64,000 nucleotides of DNA from an uncultured Gammaproteobacteria bacterium (GTDB taxonomy: Bacteria; Pseudomonadota; Gammaproteobacteria; Pseudomonadales; Azotimanducaceae): NCBI GenBank assembly GCA_913045175.1, contig CAJWQG010000005.1:23078-87077 (forward strand), read 5' to 3'. Below are positions 54,126 to 62,925 of the stretch, one piece after another. Position numbers and translations under genes: made by a program. The first letter of the stretch is position 1. Each line of letters starts with the position of its first letter. Below the pieces are notes generated by a model. The model ran no database searches and was not told the DNA's origin. It saw only the letters and a program-made list of their open reading frames with translations.

Positions 54126-56153
54126 TTAATCGTCCGGCGCGATAATACCCACATAACGCCGGTAGTGACCGTCGGCAGTATTCATCAGTTCGGCATGTGT
54201 ACCCTGCTCTCTGATCTCGCCATCTTCCAGGAACACAATCTTGTCCGCTCGCTGAATAGTAGACAGGCGATGCGCCACAACGATTAGCAAGCGCTCTCGA
54301 GCGATCTGCTCAAGCGACTCGAACAACAGATTTTCGGACTCGGGGTCCAGGGCCGCAGTAGGTTCATCAAGAATCAGTATTTTCGCGTCCCGGATTAGGC
54401 CACGGGCAATACAAAGCCTTTGCTGTTGACCCACTGACAAGGTATTACCGGAGCGTCCAAGCACAGTATCTATACCATCAGGCATCTCATCGATAAATGA
54501 CATACAGCCCGCCATTGTTAACGCCTCTACTATTTCCTCGTCAGTTGCCTGTGGTTTGGCGAGCCGCAGGTTGTCGCGAATGCTCTCTGCAAGTAACAAG
54601 TGCTCCTGAAACACGTACGCTATATGACTACGTACGCTATCAATATCGAGATCTGACACGTCTTTACCATCTATACGCACGTGACCGTGGGTTGGCTTCA
54701 AAAATCCAGGAAGCAAATACGCAAGGCTGGTTTTACCCGCTCCGGAAGGCCCGACCAGGGCAACCGTTTGACCTACCGGTAAATCCAGCGTGATGTCGGT
54801 CAGCGCCCGCCTGCCATCTGGATAACCATAATCGACATGATCGATCTCCACTCCCCTGGCGATCGTCTCAAGCTGGCCTCCACCAGAGTGGTCATCATCG
54901 GATTCGTAATCTATAAAGAAGAATATACGACGCGCTGGCGCCATTTTGGTCTGTACGGCTAACCAGAAGCCACCGAGCTCAATGGCACCGCCAGCAATTC
55001 CCCAAAAAATGATAAAGATAACCCCAAAGTCTCCAGCTGACATGTCCCCCTTAATAATACTGTTGGTAACCATGACGAAAACAATCCCGCAGACGCTAAG
55101 CACAGCAATAGCCGCGCCTATGAAGAGTGCCCCACCCACAAGCAACGATGCTCGCTCCCGAAAATATGATTCCAGACTACGCACCGCAAACTTCTCAGTT
55201 TCCTGCTGCATGCCCCCCAAACTTTGCACCGCGTCGATATTGTCAAAGATCTCTTCCATTGCATTCGTCGTTGCCGACCCTGCCGAGCGTTTGGTCTGAT
55301 TGATGCGACGCATTAGTTTCGCCGCCGGAAATGTAAGGATGAATACAAGCGGCAGGACGCTCCAAGCAATCCAGACTATCTCCTCTGCCGAGACGCTGTA
55401 AGAGTATCCGATCAAATACATACTGATGAACGACCCCAGCAAAGCGTAAAAAATATGGAACGTCGAGTCCGTTACCGCAAGCGGAATATTTGAAGTGTCG
55501 TACAACACACGATAGATGGAATCGCCTGTACGCTTTTCCGATAAAACGGCCATGGGTAATCGAGTGAGTCGCGCAAAAAGTCTGGTTCTAACATTGTCCG
55601 CCAATCGCTGGCTTAATCGCACGGTGACCCAATACTCAATCACCCCCAGTATTCCGCCGCTCTCGGTATGACCATTACTGATCTTATTCTCAGCGGCACT
55701 GGCTTCATCCTGCCCCGTAAGCGTGTGGCCATACGTGCCCGAATAAAGTTCTGCACCTGTTCGGGCACCAATAAATATCAAGCCGATGAAATAGCCAGCC
55801 GTAATAGTGAACATGATTTCCAACGGAGACATACCTTCCAGGAAGTTTATTATTGGATGCATGAAAGGCGGATATGGGTTCTCGTTCTCGCTGAAGGACT
55901 TCTGCAACAAAACATTGTCGATAATGATTTTGGCTAACCAGGGGAGTAACAAGCCGGGCAGAAAGGCGCACAGACGCAATAGAAATTTAGCCGTAAACAA
56001 CCAACTTACTGCATACAGCAGCTTAAGACAGCGAACAAGCAACACAAAAGATTCACGGGAAGATATTTCTGTCTCGACGTCGATACGATCATCATGATGA
56101 TGTTCGCCGATGAACTTGTCGACAACGCCTTCTTCGGTGACGTTTTCACTCAT
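54126..56153 (-). CDS. ABC exporter half-transporter (subunit 2)
   Basis: A 675-residue fusion of a six-helix exporter domain and an ATPase. The ATPase has Walker A GPSGAGKTS, Q-loop FQEHLLLAE, signature LSVGQQQR (Val for the first Gly), Walker B ILILDEPTAALD and H-loop VAHR. Two soluble inserts in the membrane domain are notable (QKSFSENENPYPPF and SGTYGHTLTGQDEASAAENK). Its start overlaps the partner gene by 8 nt, so they likely form a heterodimer. The cargo is unknown. Confidence 0.88.
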   Translation of the reverse strand: MSENVTEEGVVDKFIGEHHHDDRIDVETEISSRESFVLLVRCLKLLYAVSWLFTAKFLLRLCAFLPGLLLPWLAKIIIDNVLLQKSFSENENPYPPFMHPIINFLEGMSPLEIMFTITAGYFIGLIFIGARTGAELYSGTYGHTLTGQDEASAAENKISNGHTESGGILGVIEYWVTVRLSQRLADNVRTRLFARLTRLPMAVLSEKRTGDSIYRVLYDTSNIPLAVTDSTFHIFYALLGSFISMYLIGYSYSVSAEEIVWIAWSVLPLVFILTFPAAKLMRRINQTKRSAGSATTNAMEEIFDNIDAVQSLGGMQQETEKFAVRSLESYFRERASLLVGGALFIGAAIAVLSVCGIVFVMVTNSIIKGDMSAGDFGVIFIIFWGIAGGAIELGGFWLAVQTKMAPARRIFFFIDYESDDDHSGGGQLETIARGVEIDHVDYGYPDGRRALTDITLDLPVGQTVALVGPSGAGKTSLAYLLPGFLKPTHGHVRIDGKDVSDLDIDSVRSHIAYVFQEHLLLAESIRDNLRLAKPQATDEEIVEALTMAGCMSFIDEMPDGIDTVLGRSGNTLSVGQQQRLCIARGLIRDAKILILDEPTAALDPESENLLFESLEQIARERLLIVVAHRLSTIQRADKIVFLEDGEIREQGTHAELMNTADGHYRRYVGIIAPDD

Positions 56154-58110
56154 GATCTTGACTCACGAGTAACTGCGCCGACGCCTGACTGGCAGCTACA
56201 AATTCCGCATACCGACCGTCATTTTCCACCAGGTTGTCATGGCTTCCTGCCTCTATTACTTTGCCATGCTCTAGAAATACAATCTGGTCTGCATTGCGGA
56301 TCGTGGGTAGTCGATGGGTAATGAGAAAAACAATCTTGTCGGTTCCCCACTCACCGAGGTTTCGCATAACGGCGAGTTCCGTTTCCGCATCCAGAGAAGC
56401 AGTCGGCTCATCGAGAATCAGGATTGGCGTGTTTCGTACAATAGCGCGAGCGAGCGACACTCGCTGTCGCTGTCCTGTCGATAGTTTGCCTCCTCGCTCA
56501 CCCAGTTCTGTGTCGTATCCGGATTCCAACTCCGCGATAAACTGATCTGCACAGGCGATGCGTGCCGCCTCTTCAATCTCTTTACGTGACGCGTTCTTAG
56601 TGGCATAGCCAATATTGTCTGCGACGGTCCCAGCAAACAGAACGTTTTTCTGTAACGCGATCGCCGTATTGCTACGAATGTCGTCAATACGCAGATCGCG
56701 TAAGTCAGTATTATTTATAGAAACCTGTCCATCGTCGGGATCGTAAAGTCGAAGTAGCAGCGACATAAGAGTGGACTTCCCAGCACCACTGCTACCAACA
56801 ATGGCCGTTATGGAGCCTACTTCCGCGCGCAAATTGACGCCCGCTAAAACAGGTTGTTCTTGCTGGTAGGCATAGTACGCATCGCGCCACTCAACTGATT
56901 TGATTGTCGTTGGGAAGTCCAGCGGGTGCTCCGGGTCGACAATATCTGCTTCCAAATCGAGCAGATAAAACGCTCGCTCCAAACCGATAAACAGATCCTG
57001 CAACAATGCCCACCGAGTAATAAGGCTCCCAGCCGTGCCCATCGAACCCGCCAGCCGTCCCCTGAAGTCCTGAAACGCGCCCATATTCCATATCGCGTAG
57101 CCGATAATCGTTACCACGGCGGCGCCCATAAAGGTTTCCCTTTCCTCAAGAACCCACCCGACCACCAGGTACTCGGTTATAAGGAGAAGCACCGTGGCCG
57201 CCGTCGCAACGACCACGTTTAAAACAACAATTATCAGACGCAAAAATAGAGCAGCGTCCAACGCTCGCTGGGAATCCGCGTGAAACCTATCCAGGATTCT
57301 CCGTTCACCCTGATTCGCTTTTACTACCCGCAGGGCCTTCATGGTTTCCTGCAACCGCGAGGTAAGGTCGCTGTTCGCCACGCGGTTTTCTAATGCCCGA
57401 TATCTAATCAGGGGTGTTAACCAGGCGGTCAAAAAAATCATGGGGATGAATATGAAGATAACGGCAACCGCTACCCGAGGATCGAAAAACGCAACAAAGG
57501 CAAGCCCAATCAGGATGAAATAGATCCCTATAACGGGCCCTATAATTGCCTCCTGAACCAGACTCGTAATAGTGGAACTATCCTTGTAGATACGAAAAAT
57601 TGCGTCGCCAACTCGAGACTGGGAATGAAAATTGAGCGAAAGGTGTTCCGCTTTCGTCATCATTGCCACGCGCAGATTCTGATTAATCATCTGCCAGATC
57701 CAGATGTTGTAATAGGTCAACGCCGCACCCATGGGTATGAATAGCAGGCAAAGCATCACAATCCAGATCATAAAACGATCGCGTACGACCCCGCGTTGCT
57801 CCGGGGTCAACGTGTCCTTTAGATTGACGTTATCCTCAATATCACTACCGACATAAGAATCATCCAAAAATAGCACTGCCGCCTGAAGCGGCTGCAGTTT
57901 GTCACCCACCAGAATCTTGTTATTGAAAAGGTCAGTACCCACCAGACCTACCCCGGCAAGAACCAACGTCATAAACAGGGTGAATCCGCCAAGTATCAAA
58001 AGATGTTTGACCAATGGCCGCATAAAGGGCCACGCCTTAAGCGTTAACTGCCAAACGCGGCGCAAGCTTACCGGTGGTATTTCGGATAGATCAACTTCAG
58101 TCGAACTCAT
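56146..58110 (-). CDS. ABC exporter half-transporter (subunit 1)
   Basis: A 654-residue exporter half with six membrane segments and a C-terminal ATPase: Walker A GSSGAGKST, Q-loop LQKNVLFAG, signature LSTGQRQR, Walker B ILILDEPTASLD, H-loop ITHR. A soluble insert of about 50 residues (VGDKLQPLQAAVLFLDDSY...) lies between helices 1 and 2. The ATG at 58110 (MSSTEVDLSEIPP) is more likely than the ORF-track start. All catalytic residues are present in both halves, so both sites may hydrolyse ATP. Confidence 0.88.
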   Translation of the reverse strand: MSSTEVDLSEIPPVSLRRVWQLTLKAWPFMRPLVKHLLILGGFTLFMTLVLAGVGLVGTDLFNNKILVGDKLQPLQAAVLFLDDSYVGSDIEDNVNLKDTLTPEQRGVVRDRFMIWIVMLCLLFIPMGAALTYYNIWIWQMINQNLRVAMMTKAEHLSLNFHSQSRVGDAIFRIYKDSSTITSLVQEAIIGPVIGIYFILIGLAFVAFFDPRVAVAVIFIFIPMIFLTAWLTPLIRYRALENRVANSDLTSRLQETMKALRVVKANQGERRILDRFHADSQRALDAALFLRLIIVVLNVVVATAATVLLLITEYLVVGWVLEERETFMGAAVVTIIGYAIWNMGAFQDFRGRLAGSMGTAGSLITRWALLQDLFIGLERAFYLLDLEADIVDPEHPLDFPTTIKSVEWRDAYYAYQQEQPVLAGVNLRAEVGSITAIVGSSGAGKSTLMSLLLRLYDPDDGQVSINNTDLRDLRIDDIRSNTAIALQKNVLFAGTVADNIGYATKNASRKEIEEAARIACADQFIAELESGYDTELGERGGKLSTGQRQRVSLARAIVRNTPILILDEPTASLDAETELAVMRNLGEWGTDKIVFLITHRLPTIRNADQIVFLEHGKVIEAGSHDNLVENDGRYAEFVAASQASAQLLVSQDHE

Positions 58111-58264
58111 GATCTTTTTGTTACTAGGACAGGGAAAAGACGCGCACTTTAGCATGATTCCAAGGGCATAACTGTGAGGACTAAGTCAAAAAAACACCCT
58201 GCCCACGCCCCTAGGAACTAAAGTCCCCTTATGACAAAATCGGTGTTTTTATCAGGGGAGTACC

Positions 58265-59512
58265 ATGAGCACGGTTAGATCCGAAGGCGAAAATACCTAC
58301 GTTCCTCCTTTCGAACTCACCAAAGGACAGCCCATGCCGTTTGCCGCCAACGACGGACGTTCCTATATGGCCCTTGAACGGGATGGTGACGCCGGTACTG
58401 CAGCGGCAACTGAGGACGCATTCCGCCAAATAGCCAAAGGTGAAGGACAGGAAATCATCGACGTGATCGAGGGTGCACCCCCCGGCCCTATCGAGACCAA
58501 GTGGGGAACTGGTTTTCGCGGCTACGATGAGTGCCTTGAATACATCCGTGAAAACAACATCGAAGCGCCTCCAGGGGGCGTTGCTTTACCGCTTCGCTAT
58601 ACCGTTTCCGAGCTGCCAACCTATTCAATAGTTTCGTCCAACGCACTATGGAACGACCCAGACCGCAAGGCTGACGCAGAAGCACTTCTTAAAGAACAGC
58701 AAGACACTGCCCGAAGATACTTGTACTTTCCCCAGGTACTGCGGGATGCACGCCGCATGGAAGAGTATTACCCAGGACTGGATCCCTCCAGCCCGGAATG
58801 CATGGACCGAATGGGGGTTTCGCTGGCGCATTGTGAATCCAAGTGCGAGAACTTCTATGACGCGGGAGAGGTAGAACGTGTTTTTTACCCGGAAATAGAG
58901 AAACTCTTAATGGAATTCTTCCCGGGGGCGACGGACGCGCTGGTCTACAACCACGATGTGTTCGACAGAGATTATGAAGGTGACCGCACCGAGAATCAGG
59001 AAAAGAAAATTCCCGGGGTAAACGCGAATTACGCCTATCTCGTACACAACGATCTAAATGACAATAGCGGACGCGTACGTTGCCGCGAACTACTAACGAA
59101 AAATCTGCGGAACTTTGGGCGTGAGCAGCGCTGCACTGATGCTGAAGCCGACGAAAAAATGTCGCGGCGTTTTATGTCAATTAATCTTGCCAAGCCAATG
59201 GAGACAGTACAACAGAATCCTTTTGTGCTTTGCGCCTGGCCATCGTTTGCCGACCAGGCATACATCAATAACTACCGCATCTACGATGATCGGGTTGGTG
59301 AAACGACGCGCTTTACCCATCGTCCTGAGCACGAGTGGTACTGGTTCCCGAAACAAACATCTACGGAAGTATCCATGCTCAAGTGCTATGACTCGATAAC
59401 GGTCGGATCCGTCTCTCGCTGGTCATTCCACAGTGCGTGCGATGACCCTACAGCGCCCGCGGACGCACCCTGCCGCAAGAATGTTGTCGTCAGGTCCTAC
59501 GTATTCTTTTAA
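58265..59512 (+). CDS. CmcJ/NvfI-family putative iron oxygenase
   Basis: A 415-residue protein with the hallmarks of the CmcJ/NvfI group. LVHNDLND supplies an HxD pair as metal ligands, and the region around R-x-MSINLAKPMETVQQNPFVLC resembles the family's 'xNvWRP' strand. HEWYWFPKQTSTEVSMLKCYDS, SFHSACDD and the final RKNVVVRSYVFF close the core. Fungal NvfI is an Fe(II)/2-oxoglutarate endoperoxidase and CmcJ takes part in cephamycin methoxylation, so oxidative tailoring is plausible. GGGGAG precedes the ATG. It leads a plus-strand series with an acyl-CoA dehydrogenase and a nitroreductase. Confidence 0.75.
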   Translation: MSTVRSEGENTYVPPFELTKGQPMPFAANDGRSYMALERDGDAGTAAATEDAFRQIAKGEGQEIIDVIEGAPPGPIETKWGTGFRGYDECLEYIRENNIEAPPGGVALPLRYTVSELPTYSIVSSNALWNDPDRKADAEALLKEQQDTARRYLYFPQVLRDARRMEEYYPGLDPSSPECMDRMGVSLAHCESKCENFYDAGEVERVFYPEIEKLLMEFFPGATDALVYNHDVFDRDYEGDRTENQEKKIPGVNANYAYLVHNDLNDNSGRVRCRELLTKNLRNFGREQRCTDAEADEKMSRRFMSINLAKPMETVQQNPFVLCAWPSFADQAYINNYRIYDDRVGETTRFTHRPEHEWYWFPKQTSTEVSMLKCYDSITVGSVSRWSFHSACDDPTAPADAPCRKNVVVRSYVFF

Positions 59513-59530
59513 CCATCACGGGAAGCTGCA

Positions 59531-60682
59531 TTGAGTATTGACGCGATTCGCAAAGAAGTACGGCAATGGCTCGCTGAAAACTATACCGATGAGATTAAGG
59601 CTGCCGAGGAAGGCAGTGAGGTCTACAACGACTGGATAAAGCAGCTAGGACAAAAAGGTTGGTTATGTCCTGGCTGGCCTGTGGAGTACGGCGGTGCCGG
59701 ATTGAGCTTCGAAGAACACATTGCACTTACCGAGGAATTCACTGCTGCTAATGTAGTAACAGGTTTTGACGGACAGGGTCGCAATATGATCGGACCTACC
59801 CTGCTGGAATACGGTACTGACGAACAAAAAGCCAAGCATCTGGCACCCATCGCAAGGGGTGAAATCCAATGGTGTCAGGGCTATAGCGAACCAGGCTCAG
59901 GCTCCGATCTGGCGAGTTTATCGACGAAAGCAGTTCGTGACGGCGATCACTATGTGATCAACGGACAGAAGATCTGGACCTCCGGCGCACATCTGTCACA
60001 GTGGATTTACGTACTGGTACGTACAGACCCCGAAGCAAGTAAACATGATGCGATCACCCTGGTTCTGGTCGATATGGATCAACCTGGCGTGACTGTGAAA
60101 CCGATAAAGCTCATATCAGGCGTTTCCCCTTTTTGTGAGACCTTTTTTGACGACGCCATCGCCGATAGTGTCGTCGGTGAAATCAATAGAGGCTGGACTG
60201 TCGGCAAAAGGCTACTACAACATGAGCGAGCCGGTATTTCAGGCATGGGTGCAGCTGGTGCAAGTGCAAATCTCACAGGACCTTACCACCTGGCGGAGCT
60301 TGCTAAACAATACTGCGGCGAATCTGAATCACGTATCAGTGATCCTGCCATGCGAGACTCGGTAATCCGCCAACAACAAAACGAATACTCCCTTGAATTA
60401 ACCTTACGGCGGTCTCGTGCAGAAAACGACACGGGCGAAACATTGAGTTACGCCACCTCCATATTTAAGGCTGTGCGTGCAGCAACCGTAAAAGCTAACG
60501 CGGACCTCGCAGTACAAATCCGCGGTTCAAGCGGGACCGGTTGGGAGGGCGACAGCTTTACACCAGCTGAAATCGCCGCAACCAGACATTGGCTTCGTTC
60601 CAGGGCAAGTAGTATCGCCGGCGGAACGAATGAAGTTCAGATAAACATCATCGCAAAAAGAGTTCTGGGACTACCAGACTAG
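59531..60682 (+). CDS. Acyl-CoA dehydrogenase
   Basis: A 383-residue flavoenzyme of the ACAD fold. GLSFEEHIALTEEF is followed by QWCQGYSEPGSGSDLASLST (the FAD/substrate 'EPGxGSD' motif), VINGQKIWTSGAHLSQWIYVL, and the C-terminal SIAGGTNEVQINIIAKRVLGLP. The start is a TTG at 59531 with GGGAAG upstream. It introduces a C=C bond into an unknown acyl-CoA and passes electrons to ETF. It is 18 nt after the oxygenase and 9 nt before the nitroreductase, so one transcript is likely. Confidence 0.93.
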   Translation: MSIDAIRKEVRQWLAENYTDEIKAAEEGSEVYNDWIKQLGQKGWLCPGWPVEYGGAGLSFEEHIALTEEFTAANVVTGFDGQGRNMIGPTLLEYGTDEQKAKHLAPIARGEIQWCQGYSEPGSGSDLASLSTKAVRDGDHYVINGQKIWTSGAHLSQWIYVLVRTDPEASKHDAITLVLVDMDQPGVTVKPIKLISGVSPFCETFFDDAIADSVVGEINRGWTVGKRLLQHERAGISGMGAAGASANLTGPYHLAELAKQYCGESESRISDPAMRDSVIRQQQNEYSLELTLRRSRAENDTGETLSYATSIFKAVRAATVKANADLAVQIRGSSGTGWEGDSFTPAEIAATRHWLRSRASSIAGGTNEVQINIIAKRVLGLPD

Positions 60683-60691
60683 AGGCATACC

Positions 60692-61429
60692 ATGCAATCC
60701 GTTATCGACCTGCTACAGTCACATACCAGCATTAGAAAGTTCACCGATCAACCAATAGACGAAGCACTGCTCTTTGATCTGCTTCGTGCTGGACAGGGTG
60801 CGGCAACGTCAAGTTTCCTACAGGGTACCAGTGTCATCCGTGTTAGAAATATGGATACCAGAAAAGCCATCGCCGAGGTTGCCGGGGGTCAGAGGTACAT
60901 AGAAACCGCTGCCGAGTTTCTGGTTTTCTGCGCGGATCTTAAGAGGCCCGCCAACTGCTGCGCACTGCATGAAGTAGACTTCGAAGGTGACTATACGGAG
61001 CAATTCATTATTGCCACTGTCGATGTCGCACTCATGGCACAAAGCATGGTCGCCGCTGCAGAAAGTGCCGGCCTGGGTATCTGCTACATCGGCGCAATCA
61101 GAAACGACCCTCAGACGGTGACTGACCTGCTCCAAATCCCTAAACACGTCTACCCTGTCTTTGGCATGTGCCTTGGTTATCCAGACCAGCAACCCGAAGT
61201 AAAGCCGCGCCTGCCTCTTGAAGTCGTGTTGAAAGATGAAGTTTATGATGACTCGAAAGATGCGCCCATCATTGCGAAGTACGACACGGAGATAGAAGAG
61301 TACTATGGCACTCGCACCGGTGGTGGTCATGGGACGCCCTGGACTGCACAGATCGCCGGATTACTGTCCGGCAAATCGCGACCGCACATGCGGGGGTTTT
61401 TAGCAAAACAGGGCTTTACGTTTAAGTAA
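60692..61429 (+). CDS. NfsA-type NADPH nitroreductase family protein
   Basis: A 245-residue FMN reductase: SHTSIRKFTDQPIDEALL (FMN-binding SxRxF start), GAATSSFLQGTSVIRV, YIETAAEFLVFCADL and AESAGLGICYIGAIRNDP. These are the NfsA/FRP marks. It may reduce nitro-compounds, quinones or free flavin. If it makes reduced flavin it could serve an LLM monooxygenase such as the one at the right edge. It is the last gene of the three-gene plus-strand series. Confidence 0.9.
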   Translation: MQSVIDLLQSHTSIRKFTDQPIDEALLFDLLRAGQGAATSSFLQGTSVIRVRNMDTRKAIAEVAGGQRYIETAAEFLVFCADLKRPANCCALHEVDFEGDYTEQFIIATVDVALMAQSMVAAAESAGLGICYIGAIRNDPQTVTDLLQIPKHVYPVFGMCLGYPDQQPEVKPRLPLEVVLKDEVYDDSKDAPIIAKYDTEIEEYYGTRTGGGHGTPWTAQIAGLLSGKSRPHMRGFLAKQGFTFK

Positions 61430-61434
61430 TACGA

Positions 61435-62886
61435 TTACTTGAGGCGTTCCTCTCGCAGGGTCTTACGGCGAACCTTTCCCGCGTCGTCGCGCAGTGGCTC
61501 GTCGACAAACTCCACAGTTCTGGGAATCTTGTAGCGAACCAGACGTTCTGCCAGATGGTCAAGCAACTGCTCCTCGGTAATCTCTACATCTGGTGCATCA
61601 ACGATTGCGTGTACGACGTTACCCAGGTCTTCATCTGGCAGACCAATCACCGCCGATGAGCGAACCCCCTCGAGCGCATCGATTGCGGCCTCAAGCTCTG
61701 CTGGATAGATATTCGCACCGCCACACAAAATCATGTCTGTCAGTCGATCTGACAGATACAGGTAGCCGTCCTCATCGAAGTAACCCAGATCGCCCAGGGA
61801 TTCAAAACCACCATCCATGGCCTTGGCCTCTGCCCCTATATAACGATACGTGGAACCGGGTCCGGTCTTGGGGCGAATAAAAATTTCCCCCACCTCACCT
61901 AGCGGTAATTGTTCACCGTTTTCCCCGACGATAATAATCTCACAGGTTTCACTCGGTCTACCGACCGACCCTTTGTGCTCCAGCCACTCCTTACCCGTAA
62001 TTATTGTGCTGCCTGTAGCCTCCGTACCCCCGTAAAGCTCCATAATAGCCTCTGCTCCCAGCCACTCTATGTAGGCTTCCTTCAGCCAGGCAGGACAAGG
62101 TGCCGCCAAGTGCCACAAGTTTTCAAGGGATGACAAGTCATACCTCAGCCGTGTTTCTTCCGGCAAATTCCAGATGCGCTGCATCATGGTCGGTACCATA
62201 TATACAGAATCCACACGCTCTTCCTCGAAAATTCGTAGCGTCTGTTCGGCATCAAACCGTGTGGTCACCGTCACCTGATTTCCTCTGAACAACGCCACCA
62301 TCGCCCAGATGAACGGGCCATTATGGTATAACGGTCCGGGAATCAGCACTGACCCCTGCTGCTTGAATCGGAACCTGTCTTCGTCAATATCAAACTTGGC
62401 AGGTGTCGTCGCTACGATAAGCTTGGGTCGACCAGTACTACCCCCGGACGTCATAGCCTTGTAGGTATCTGCAATCATCTCCGGTAAGGGATGATGCTCA
62501 TGATGATCACCCGGCTTAAAACCAGCTTGCAGCACCTTGAACTCCGGGTGCTCCTCCGCAGGCGCCCCAACCACCAGGCTGGGACTCGCCAGATCGACAA
62601 TCTGCGCCCGCTCAAAAGCTGGTAGTTTGGCCGAGACAGGCTGTGGTGTTGCCCCCAGTTTCCATACCGCAAAACACGCCTCGAAGAACTCAACGCCGTT
62701 GGGCAATCCTATAGTGACAAAATCATTTGCCTTAACACCATGCTCTGCATAGGCTCGGGCCAGCCGATTGGTAGCTTGTTCAAGTTCAGTCCAGGTCACC
62801 GACTGATCTTCATGTTTCACGGCAATCGCGTCCGGTTGCCGTTCAGCCCAATAGTGGAGAAGTCGAGAAAGAGAAATAACATTCAT
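61435..62886 (-). CDS. Acyl-CoA synthetase (AMP-forming ligase)
   Basis: A 483-residue class I adenylate-forming enzyme. The P-loop region is TSGGSTGRPKLIV, A5 is LYGGTEATGST, A7 is SLGDLGYFDEDGYLYLSDR (TxxxGD-like), the hinge is ILCGGANIYP, and a C-terminal lysine lies in DDAGKVRRKTL. It activates a carboxylate as acyl-AMP and then acyl-CoA. The short length fits the fatty-acid/bile-acid ligase-like group. It is convergent with the nitroreductase gene (5-nt gap). Confidence 0.9.
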   Translation of the reverse strand: MNVISLSRLLHYWAERQPDAIAVKHEDQSVTWTELEQATNRLARAYAEHGVKANDFVTIGLPNGVEFFEACFAVWKLGATPQPVSAKLPAFERAQIVDLASPSLVVGAPAEEHPEFKVLQAGFKPGDHHEHHPLPEMIADTYKAMTSGGSTGRPKLIVATTPAKFDIDEDRFRFKQQGSVLIPGPLYHNGPFIWAMVALFRGNQVTVTTRFDAEQTLRIFEEERVDSVYMVPTMMQRIWNLPEETRLRYDLSSLENLWHLAAPCPAWLKEAYIEWLGAEAIMELYGGTEATGSTIITGKEWLEHKGSVGRPSETCEIIIVGENGEQLPLGEVGEIFIRPKTGPGSTYRYIGAEAKAMDGGFESLGDLGYFDEDGYLYLSDRLTDMILCGGANIYPAELEAAIDALEGVRSSAVIGLPDEDLGNVVHAIVDAPDVEITEEQLLDHLAERLVRYKIPRTVEFVDEPLRDDAGKVRRKTLREERLK

Positions 62887-62925
62887 TAAAAAGTTACACC
62901 GTTAGTTGTTGTTATTTTGTATCTG

